From: Clostridia bacterium
GTDB taxonomy: Bacteria; Bacillota; Clostridia; Christensenellales; Borkfalkiaceae
Length of the DNA stretch: 14,675 bases
Assembly (NCBI GenBank): GCA_900770945.1
Contig: CAAGME010000046.1
Span: forward strand, 1 to 14,675
Reading direction: 5' to 3'
Shown: positions 1-7,071 of the stretch, one piece after another
How positions within the stretch are numbered: position 1 is the first letter of the stretch
How the letters are laid out: each line of letters opens with the position of its first letter
Notes under the pieces: generated by a model
Seen by the model: only the letters and a program-made list of their open reading frames with translations
Told to the model about the DNA's origin: nothing
Database searches by the model: none
Position numbers and translations under genes: made by a program

Positions 1-446
1 AAATCTTCACAATATTCGGAGATTGAATAATCGGGTAAAGCGAGAGTTTTTGTTTCGTTGTTTTCGGTATAGTTGAGAACCGACGAAACGGTGGAAAAGA
101 TAAGTTGCGGCGTTATGCCGGAAAAGGAAAATTTGTATAATCCATTTTCTTCTTTTTCAAAAGAAGAAACGACGGCGTCCGAGCCGTCGATTGAAAACTC
201 TATTGAAAAGGGATTTGCGCCGTCGGGCAAGAAAATGTAATAATGGAGGACGATATCGTCTTTTAAGGACACGCTCGCGCGTTCGAGCTTAGGCTCGTTT
301 GCGGCGGAAGTCTGCGTGTTTTCGGCGTGAACGAAAAACCCCGTAAAAAAGAAAAAGTTTGCCGAAAGCAAACAACACAGCGACAAAATGAAAACGGCAA
401 AAAATCTCGGATTTTTTCTAAGATATGCCGAAAACGCGCAATCCAT
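1..446 (-). CDS. Secreted or membrane-anchored protein, N-terminal fragment
   Basis: Reading the minus strand from the ATG at 446, the frame stays open for 148 codons to the window edge, so the C-terminus is missing. Residues 1-14 are polar and basic (Arg10, Lys11, Arg14). Residues 15-40 are strongly hydrophobic and Phe/Leu-rich, followed by a small polar stretch near Ala41. This is a signal peptide or N-terminal anchor. The rest (about 55-148) alternates short hydrophobic strands with a 'SLKDDI...YYIFLPDG' start and a 'LPDYSISEYCED' end. By eye this resembles a beta-rich domain common in Firmicutes surface proteins that ends in a 'YS..DYA..IL' motif; that likeness is inference. An AAGGAG on the minus strand (463-468) lies about 16 bases upstream, rather far, but no nearer start exists in frame. 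Function unknown. Its higher GC and codon use look host-like. Confidence 0.7.
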   Translation of the reverse strand, partial: MDCAFSAYLRKNPRFFAVFILSLCCLLSANFFFFTGFFVHAENTQTSAANEPKLERASVSLKDDIVLHYYIFLPDGANPFSIEFSIDGSDAVVSSFEKEENGLYKFSFSGITPQLIFSTVSSVLNYTENNETKTLALPDYSISEYCED

Positions 447-481
447 AGTGTAAAAAAGTATGCTCCTTAAAAAAATATCAA

Positions 482-490
482 ATTTTATCA
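482..490 (-). promoter_or_regulatory. Possible extended -10 promoter for the minus-strand secreted protein gene
   Basis: On the minus strand the sequence TGATAAAAT reads as an extended -10 (TG, one base, TAAAAT). No convincing -35 precedes it. A small inverted repeat (TGCGTTT at 496-502, AAACGCA at 510-516) lies just upstream where an operator could sit. This is pattern matching only. Confidence 0.35.
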
Positions 491-676
491 CGCTATGCGT
501 TTCCATAAAAAACGCACGGCTCAAAAACCAAAACTATCTTAACTCATAAGCGACAAAATATCAACTATATTTTAACCATTTTTTAAAATTTGTCTAAAAA
601 AATTTAAAAAATGGCAAAAAAGTTTGCTTCACGGGCTGTTTTGACGGAAAATGAGAAAAAAACAGGAGTGTGTTAT

Positions 677-1603
677 ATGACATACAAAATTTGGCTCAAA
701 GAGTGGCTGACGCATTACATAAAACCGTCAAGCAAACAGCGAACTTATATCCGTTACGAACAACTTATACGCACGCACATTGCCCCGAAAATCGGTGACA
801 AAGACGTAAACGACCTTACGCCTATCGTTTTGCAGTTGTTTGTGACCGAACTTTTATCAAGCGGAAACGATAAAACCGGCAAGGGTTTATCTGCAAACAC
901 TGTAAATGCAATTATATCGGTATTGCAAAATTCGTTACGCACGGCGCATTTGCTCGGATATGCCAAAGACTATACGGCAAATATGATAAAACGCCCCAAA
1001 CTAAGTGAGCGAAAAATCGAGTGTTTTACTCTTGCCGAGCAAAAGAAAATAGAATCGGCTGTATTTGATAGCAAAAAGACAAAAATGTTCGGTATCGTTT
1101 TGTGTCTTTATACGGGCTTACGCATCGGCGAACTGCTCGCTTTAACGTGGGACGATATTGATTTCGGCAAAGGGTTGCTTTTTGTCTCAAAAACCTGCCA
1201 CGACGGAAACGACGGTATAAATCATATCCGCATTATAGACAGCCCGAAAACCGTTCATTCTCGCAGGGTAATACCGTTGCCGAAACAAATATTGTCCCTG
1301 CTAAAAGGTGTTAAAAAGCGTTCTGAATGCGAATATATCGTAGCCGACGACGATAAACCAGTGTTTGTACGCTCGTATCAGCGAACATTTGAATTTCTAC
1401 TAAAAAAACTGAATATTCCGCATAAAGGCTTTCACTCCTTGCGTCATACGTTTGCAACCCGTGCAATGGAATGCGGTATGGACGTTAAAACGCTATCTGA
1501 ACTGTTAGGACACAAAAACGCAACGATTACGCTTAATCGATATGCTCACTCTCTTTTGGAGCATAAGGTCGATATGATGAATCGTCTGGGTAAATTGCTA
1601 TGA
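677..1603 (+). CDS. Tyrosine recombinase/integrase
   Basis: Phage/ICE-type tyrosine recombinase of 308 residues. It cuts and rejoins DNA at two recombination sites through a 3'-phosphotyrosine intermediate. An N-terminal SAM-like DNA-binding domain (about 1-110, opening MTYKIWLKEW) is followed by the catalytic domain. The full catalytic set is visible: Arg149 in TGLRIGELL, Lys191 in SPKTVHSRR, His253 and Arg256 in HSLRHTFATR, His279 in LLGHKNA and Tyr289 in LNRYAH, so it should be active. I chose the start at 677 because an AGGAG (664-668) lies 8 bases before it. An in-frame ATG at 611 would add 22 residues but has no ribosome site. The gene is monocistronic, with a strong hairpin directly after it. 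Its place at the edge of the restriction island suggests that it mobilised the island, but no pair of attachment sites could be proven. A role in local DNA inversion is the alternative. Confidence 0.9.
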   Translation: MTYKIWLKEWLTHYIKPSSKQRTYIRYEQLIRTHIAPKIGDKDVNDLTPIVLQLFVTELLSSGNDKTGKGLSANTVNAIISVLQNSLRTAHLLGYAKDYTANMIKRPKLSERKIECFTLAEQKKIESAVFDSKKTKMFGIVLCLYTGLRIGELLALTWDDIDFGKGLLFVSKTCHDGNDGINHIRIIDSPKTVHSRRVIPLPKQILSLLKGVKKRSECEYIVADDDKPVFVRSYQRTFEFLLKKLNIPHKGFHSLRHTFATRAMECGMDVKTLSELLGHKNATITLNRYAHSLLEHKVDMMNRLGKLL

Positions 1604-1612
1604 AAAACCAAC

Positions 1613-1654
1613 AAAAAAGCGTGCATCGAACAGAATAATCGATGCACGCTTTTT
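1613..1654 (+). terminator. Bidirectional rho-independent terminator after the integrase
   Basis: An 11-bp perfect stem (GCGTGCATCGA at 1619-1629, TCGATGCACGC at 1639-1649) with a 9-base loop is flanked by six A on the left and five T on the right. It can end transcription from either side and separates the integrase from the restriction-modification cassette. The following stretch to 1914 holds no gene and no confident promoter. It does hold a weaker hairpin (GATGCACT at 1789-1796, AGTGCGTC at 1811-1818, one G-U pair) and two TTGCATG words (1702 and 1769). Confidence 0.9.
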
Positions 1655-1914
1655 AATTATTATAGCAAAAAAATTAAATAAAATCAAGGTGTATTGACGG
1701 TTTGCATGCGAAATTTTGTGCGAGTCTTTTCTTTTTGATGTGCATTCAAAAGGAAACCAGACAAATTATTGCATGGAATATTCTGATTGATGCACTAACA
1801 GCGGCTGAAAAGTGCGTCAAAAAACAAAGTGTCCTTTAGTTTTTATTTTACCTATTCTTTATATTTTATCACGCAAACAGCCGCAATTTATCAAACTCGG
1901 CAAAGGGGAAAGCA

Positions 1915-2916
1915 ATGAAGGTAGACTTCTCGAAGATAGAAATAAATTCCAAATATATCTATTCGCTGGATTCTCGGGTGTTGAAAATTCTTCTCAAAGA
2001 TAAAACAACCAAGAAAAATATCATTTGGGCTACCGATGAATATGCAAATTTTGGTATAGGATATTCCGCATTCGACGAAATCTATCCTTCCGACATCGAG
2101 GGCATCGCGTCTGTTATCACCCCGAGAGTGGCAAAAAGCAAAGAATCTCAAACGACGCGCATCCGCGGTATGGCAGAAGTTTTTACTCCGTCTTGGGTTT
2201 GCAATAAGCAAAACAACCTGATCGACTGCGCCTGGTTTGGTAGAGAAAATATTTTTAATATCGAAACAGAAAAGGGTTGGCGAACGATAGAAAGCAAGGT
2301 TGTTTTTCCAAACGAAAAAGGTAAATCGTGGCAGGACTATGTGAAAGCAAACCGCCTTGAAATCTCTTGCGGCGAAGCGCCTTACCTTACAAGTCGCTAT
2401 GACGCAGTATCCGGCGAAATCATTCCTGTACATGACAGAACTGGCTTTTTAGACAGAAAACTGCGTATTGTGTCTGAAAACACAGATTCCGAGCCCGATT
2501 GGTACTTTTGGGCAAAGAAGGCGGTACAAAGCGTATACGGATATGATTGGCAAGGCGATAACATCCTTCTTGCTCGCGAAAACTTACTTTTTACCTTTAT
2601 TGAGTTTTACGAATCAAAATTCGGCGTACCACCTATACCTGAATATCTATTAGCCATTGCAAAAGTTTTGGCTTGGAACATATTTCAAATGGACGGTATC
2701 AAGTTTGTCATACCAAACAGTTGTAAAAACACAATCGTTTCAACAGAAACACTTTTTGGCATTGAAACAAAAGAACAACGCTGTATCGGTTGTCAAAAGA
2801 ACGACCACGGCAAACACAACGGCATTTATTGCAGGACTTATGACTGGATGGCAAATGAATCTGTAGAGTTTTATTCAACTTTTATAAGGGGGAAATTGAA
2901 GAATGATAAAGTATGA
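1915..2916 (+). CDS. Restriction-modification M subunit: N-terminal half of a split adenine methyltransferase
   Basis: A 333-residue protein of the type annotated 'restriction endonuclease subunit M'. The motif RIRGMAEVFTPSWV (about 82-95) matches methyltransferase motif X (AdoMet pocket). LEISCGEAPYL (148-158) sits where the motif I loop DPxCGSG belongs, with Glu and Ala replacing the usual residues. WQGDNILLAREN (212-223) resembles the acidic strand that holds the AdoMet ribose or adenine. There is no NPPY in this protein; that motif is in the next gene. The C-terminus has Cys290, Cys293, His301 and Cys306, a possible zinc knuckle. A good ribosome site (AAAGGGG, 1902-1908) precedes the ATG. 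The gene overlaps the next by 14 bases, so translation is probably coupled and the two products probably form one complex. Inference: together they methylate adenine in a specific site to protect host DNA. Catalytic competence is unproven because of the altered motif I. Confidence 0.8.
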   Translation: MKVDFSKIEINSKYIYSLDSRVLKILLKDKTTKKNIIWATDEYANFGIGYSAFDEIYPSDIEGIASVITPRVAKSKESQTTRIRGMAEVFTPSWVCNKQNNLIDCAWFGRENIFNIETEKGWRTIESKVVFPNEKGKSWQDYVKANRLEISCGEAPYLTSRYDAVSGEIIPVHDRTGFLDRKLRIVSENTDSEPDWYFWAKKAVQSVYGYDWQGDNILLARENLLFTFIEFYESKFGVPPIPEYLLAIAKVLAWNIFQMDGIKFVIPNSCKNTIVSTETLFGIETKEQRCIGCQKNDHGKHNGIYCRTYDWMANESVEFYSTFIRGKLKNDKV

Positions 2917-5900
2917 CGTTGCGAAATATAATTTAATTTACATATACGCCATAGATGACGACGCTCATAAGGGACTGTTAAAAATAGGTCAAACTTCGTT
3001 TTCCTCGTCATATAGCATTGCGCAATTATCGCCTAATTGCCCTGCGTTAAATCAAAATGCTCACTTGCGTATTCAACAACAGACGAAAACGGCGTTGGTT
3101 TCCTATAACTTGCTTTATACCGAGTTGGCAACAAGAACAATAACTATGCAAGACGGCTCGTCGCAAATACAGTCTTTCGAAGATCACGATGTGCATAATG
3201 TTTTGCTAAATTCAGGTTTCCATTCAAAGAAATTTATTGAAAGCGGCAAGCCAAGCGAATGGTTCGAGGTTGATTTCGATTCCGCAAAGAATGCAATCGA
3301 AGCCGTAAAACAAGGAAGAACCTCTCTTGTACCCAACAGTTATGGTGTTTCTGTATATAAACCAAAAATCACTTTGCGCCGCGAGCAAGAAGAAAACGTT
3401 AAGTACACGATCGACATTTTCAAACGCTACGACACTATGCTTTGGGATTGCAAAATGCGTTACGGCAAAACCGTTACCGCATACGAACTTATAAAACGCC
3501 AAGGTTATAAAAAAGTAATTGTCATTACCCATCGCCCGGCTGTCGAAGACAGTTGGGGTTCAGACCATGACTTAATATTCGGCGACGGCGATCATTTATT
3601 TATCGATAAGACGCAAAACACGTCGTATGTTTATGATGACAAAATCGATTATCAAAACGACTGCAAATTGAAACAAGTTATTGCCGACGGCACTCCCTTC
3701 GTGTATTTTGCATCCATTCAGGATTTGCGCGGTTCTACTCGCGTAGGCGGTAAATTCAATAAAAACAATGCCGTTTTCGATACCGACTGGGATTTGTTAA
3801 TCATTGACGAAGCACACGAAGGCACTGCGACAGATTTGGGCGATGCGGTTATAAATAATATACGCAAACCTAATACAAAGGTTTTGCTGCTTTCCGGCAC
3901 ACCGTACAACATTTTAAGTGACTTTGGCGAAAACAAGTACACCTGGACTTACGTCGATGAGCAAAAGGCGAAAAAAGATTGGGACGAAGACCATCCCGAT
4001 GAAAGGAATCCTTACGAAGAACTTCCGAAGATGAATATTTTCACCTTTGATCTTTCCGAAAAGATTCCCACTTCTTATCGTTACGTCACGGAAGACTCCG
4101 CGTTTAACTTCCGCGAGTTTTTCCGTACATGGACGGGCGACAAAGACAAAGATTTCCGTGAAATACCCGAAGGACAAACAATCGGCGATTTCGTATACGC
4201 AGACGACGTTTACGATTTTCTTTCGTTGATTTCAAAGGATGGTCCCGACAGTAATTATCCGTTTTCGACCGCAGAATACCGCGAGATGTTTGCGCACACG
4301 TTTTGGATTGTTCCCGGAGTAAAGGAAGCAAAAGCATTAAGCGCAATGATACAAAATCATCCTAATTTCAAGGATTTTGAAGTTGTAAATATTGCAGGTG
4401 ATGGCGATGAAGAAAAGCCATACGATGAAGCCCTCGCTCTTGTAAAAAGTTGTATTAAGTCCTATCCCAAAACGATTACTATTTCTTGTGGCAAATTAAC
4501 CACCGGTGTAACAGTTAGAGAATGGACTGGCATTATGATGTTATCGGGTTCTTCTACTACGTCGGCGCAAGGCTATATGCAAGCAATATTCCGCGTGCAA
4601 TCCCCTGGGTATATCAACGGCAAGCAAAAGAAAAACTGTTACGTATTCGATTTTGCTCCCGACAGAACACTGAAAGTAATTGCCGAAGTACATAGAGTTA
4701 CTCATAAAAGCAGTCAAAGTGGCGAAAAGGCAAAATCGGCTCTCGGTGAGTTTATAAACTTCTGTCCGATTATTTCCGTTGAAGGCACGGCAATGCGCAC
4801 TTATGACGTTGCGGAAATGATGCGGCAGATTAAGCGTATTTCTATTGAAACGGCTATCAACAGCGGTTTCGACGACGACACTATTTACATCGCCGATGCC
4901 GGAATGAATCTGACAGAAGTCGATGCAGAACTTCTTCGTAAATTATCTGACGTTGTATTCCCCAAAAAGAAAGGTCAAAAACAAAACGAAGTCGATATAA
5001 ATAAAACCGGCATGACGGACGAGCAACGCAAACTTGCCAAAAAAGCCGAACGCAAGCCTAAAAAGGACTTAACCGAAGAAGAAAAGAAAGCACTGGAACT
5101 GTACAAACAGCAAAAAGAAGAACAAAAGAAACTGTTCAATCTTCTTCGTGCGGTATCAATTCGTTTGCCGTTATTGTTTTACGGCGCGGATGCCGACATA
5201 ACGCAAATAATTCACCTTAAAGATTTTGTCACTATTGTCGATACGGAATCCTGGGAAGAATTTATGCCAAAGGGACTCCGACAGGAATTATTCATCGATA
5301 TTTTGAAGTATTATGACGAAGACGTTGTTGTCGGCGCGGGATTAAGAATCCGCAAACTTGCAAAAGCCGCAGATGAATTGCCGCCGACGCTTCGTGCAAA
5401 GCGTATTGTCGAAATTATGTCGAAGTTCAAAAATCCCGACAAGGAGACCGTCCTTACCCCGTGGAGAGTGGTAAACATGCATATGGGCAATACGCTCGGC
5501 GGCTACAACTTTTTCGACGAGCAATTTCAAAAGGAAATCGACGAACCGAGATTTATTGACCAAGGCGACGTCAGTGCCGATTTGTTTTTGAACACCGATG
5601 CCAAAATATTGGAAATGAACTCAAAGTCAGGCTTGTATCCGCTGTATCTTGCCTACTCGTTTTATATGCTCAATGTGTCGGGCAACGAAAGAGATTTGCC
5701 GCTTGAAGAAGCGCAAAAGATATGGTTCGACACCTTGGACAAACATATATACGTCCTTTGCAAGACAAAAATGGCACGTATGATTACAATCAGGACACTT
5801 GCTGGTTATTCCGGCAAAAACGTACACGCCATTTACTTGTCGAAACTTATTGAGTCCTGGATGAAAGATATTCCAAGGTTATCTAACAAGCTTACAAATC

Positions 5901-6943
5901 CCGCAGTCTGGAATCAAGGAGGCGATAGAATGAAATTTGACGCAGTTGTAGGTAATCCTCCGTATCAAGAAGGAAAAGGAGGCACGAAGAATGTGGATAT
6001 TTGGCAGAACTTCGTTTTTTTTGGTGTAAAATTATCTAACATCGTAACTTTTATTCACCCCGGAAGATGGGTGGTCCCCAAAAAACAAATGAAGTCTATT
6101 CACGATCAGATTGTAACATCCGGTCTAATGTTTTTCGATTATTATCCTGACGCTACAAAGGTTTTTCCAACTGTTGCCATAGATGGGGGTGTGACAATAA
6201 CACTATTTAATAAGAACTATCATGGAAAAATCAAATATTATAATAATGCTAAGTATATGGGGATATATGATGATTCTACCAAATTTTTAACTGATACTTT
6301 TGAGGAGGAGATTTTTTCCAAGCTTGCCCCAGCCATGTTTGGAGGCAAGACGATGATGGATAGAGTGTATGGTAACATAGGAAGTCTTGGAGGTGGAGAA
6401 TATGGCTACAAAAAGCTTGAACACATTGGTAAGTTGCAAAATTCTCCAAACGGACTGTCGGAACCAATTAAAGTTTGGGCAAATAATGGATTTGGAAAAG
6501 GTGCCAGATTTGGATGGTTTTATATTGAAAAAAGTCAATTGAACAATATTCCTGAAAAAGTTTTGAGATCAAGAAAAGTGATGATCGACAAAAAAGGACA
6601 CGCAATCACATCAGGGAAGGGTAATATTATTAACAATAAACCAGAGATAGTCGATAAGAATGTTATTGCAAGCGGTGATGTTCTATTTGTATTTCCGGAA
6701 CACGATGATGATTACGAATTAGCATTGATAAAAAGCTTATTTTCAACAAAAACTGCAAGATTCTTAATGTCTATAACACAAAAGGATTTATATGTCCGAG
6801 GATTCGAAAATATACCAGATTATACATATTTTATAAACATTCTAAATGGGCAGCTATTTACTGATGATTTCTTTTATAAAAGCTATGATTTTAGCGAGTC
6901 GCTCATTGCTCATATTGAAAATTCAGTTAGTGACAAATCATAA
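2903..6943 (+). CDS. GIY-YIG-like nuclease / SF2 helicase / adenine methyltransferase fusion (restriction-modification enzyme)
   Basis: A 1346-residue multidomain protein. Residues about 10-140 resemble the T5orf172/MUG113 branch of GIY-YIG nucleases: YIYAID (13-18), GLLKIGQTS (24-32), EDHDVH (93-98) and EWF (119-121). Residues about 158-570 are an SF2 motor: Walker A-like MRYGKT (185-190), DEAH (302-305), SGTP (331-334), and motif VI around QAIFRVQ with Arg564. A Lys/Glu-rich, probably helical linker follows (about 687-745), then a long coupling region. The segment from 1010 opens MKFDAVVGNPPYQ, motif IV of N6-adenine methyltransferases, and 1030-1346 is probable target-recognition sequence. 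Motifs X and I are in the preceding gene, whose end overlaps this start. A GGGGGAAA ribosome site lies at about 2888-2895. Likely role: ATP-driven, site-directed cutting of unmethylated foreign DNA. Single-chain Type ISP enzymes (LlaGI-like) are the nearest described architecture I know, but they carry a different nuclease and an unsplit methyltransferase. Confidence 0.82.
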   Translation: MIKYDVAKYNLIYIYAIDDDAHKGLLKIGQTSFSSSYSIAQLSPNCPALNQNAHLRIQQQTKTALVSYNLLYTELATRTITMQDGSSQIQSFEDHDVHNVLLNSGFHSKKFIESGKPSEWFEVDFDSAKNAIEAVKQGRTSLVPNSYGVSVYKPKITLRREQEENVKYTIDIFKRYDTMLWDCKMRYGKTVTAYELIKRQGYKKVIVITHRPAVEDSWGSDHDLIFGDGDHLFIDKTQNTSYVYDDKIDYQNDCKLKQVIADGTPFVYFASIQDLRGSTRVGGKFNKNNAVFDTDWDLLIIDEAHEGTATDLGDAVINNIRKPNTKVLLLSGTPYNILSDFGENKYTWTYVDEQKAKKDWDEDHPDERNPYEELPKMNIFTFDLSEKIPTSYRYVTEDSAFNFREFFRTWTGDKDKDFREIPEGQTIGDFVYADDVYDFLSLISKDGPDSNYPFSTAEYREMFAHTFWIVPGVKEAKALSAMIQNHPNFKDFEVVNIAGDGDEEKPYDEALALVKSCIKSYPKTITISCGKLTTGVTVREWTGIMMLSGSSTTSAQGYMQAIFRVQSPGYINGKQKKNCYVFDFAPDRTLKVIAEVHRVTHKSSQSGEKAKSALGEFINFCPIISVEGTAMRTYDVAEMMRQIKRISIETAINSGFDDDTIYIADAGMNLTEVDAELLRKLSDVVFPKKKGQKQNEVDINKTGMTDEQRKLAKKAERKPKKDLTEEEKKALELYKQQKEEQKKLFNLLRAVSIRLPLLFYGADADITQIIHLKDFVTIVDTESWEEFMPKGLRQELFIDILKYYDEDVVVGAGLRIRKLAKAADELPPTLRAKRIVEIMSKFKNPDKETVLTPWRVVNMHMGNTLGGYNFFDEQFQKEIDEPRFIDQGDVSADLFLNTDAKILEMNSKSGLYPLYLAYSFYMLNVSGNERDLPLEEAQKIWFDTLDKHIYVLCKTKMARMITIRTLAGYSGKNVHAIYLSKLIESWMKDIPRLSNKLTNPAVWNQGGDRMKFDAVVGNPPYQEGKGGTKNVDIWQNFVFFGVKLSNIVTFIHPGRWVVPKKQMKSIHDQIVTSGLMFFDYYPDATKVFPTVAIDGGVTITLFNKNYHGKIKYYNNAKYMGIYDDSTKFLTDTFEEEIFSKLAPAMFGGKTMMDRVYGNIGSLGGGEYGYKKLEHIGKLQNSPNGLSEPIKVWANNGFGKGARFGWFYIEKSQLNNIPEKVLRSRKVMIDKKGHAITSGKGNIINNKPEIVDKNVIASGDVLFVFPEHDDDYELALIKSLFSTKTARFLMSITQKDLYVRGFENIPDYTYFINILNGQLFTDDFFYKSYDFSESLIAHIENSVSDKS
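5916..5932 (+). promoter_or_regulatory. Internal Shine-Dalgarno and in-frame ATG inside the restriction enzyme gene
   Basis: AAGGAGG (5916-5922) lies 7 bases before an ATG (5930-5932) that is in frame with the large fusion and encodes Met1010. Initiation here would give a separate 337-residue protein (5930-6943) starting MKFDAVVGNPPYQ, that is, exactly the NPPY motif plus recognition region. The site is as strong as any gene start in this window. Its use is inferred. Confidence 0.55.
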
Positions 6944-6974
6944 ATGCGATTTTCGTTTTTAATTATGCTAAGGC

Positions 6975-7002
6975 AAGAGCCCGACAAAAAAGTCAAGCTC
7001 TT
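6975..7002 (+). terminator. Weak hairpin after the restriction enzyme gene
   Basis: AAGAGC (6975-6980) pairs with GCTCTT (6997-7002), with a further GAC/GTC pairing inside. No clear T run follows, so this is at best a weak or factor-assisted terminator. Confidence 0.35.
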
Positions 7003-7014
7003 ATAAATTAGATG

Positions 7015-7043
7015 TTGCCATTTATGCTTATTTGATGTATAAT
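7015..7043 (+). promoter_or_regulatory. Sigma-A type promoter of the DUF4238 gene
   Basis: TTGCCA (7015-7020), a 17-base spacer, then a perfect TATAAT (7038-7043). Transcription should begin near 7050, about 20 bases before the start codon, so the DUF4238 gene can be expressed independently of the restriction-modification cassette. Confidence 0.75.
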
Positions 7044-7071
7044 ATTATTGTAAAGATAGGAGCAGTAACTT

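Noticed and set aside
611..676. Upstream ATG that would lengthen the recombinase by 22 residues
   Set aside because: There is no ribosome site before 611, while AGGAG is ideally placed before 677 and the usual N-terminus of the family starts there.
1891..2433. Long minus-strand frame opposite the M-subunit gene
   Set aside because: It is a shadow of the plus-strand gene, which has a recognised family pattern and a good ribosome site.
677..6943. Recombinase as a phase-variation switch for the recognition domain
   Set aside because: I looked for inverted repeats or a silent duplicate of the recognition region (about 5990-6943) in the window and found none. Silent copies outside the window cannot be excluded.
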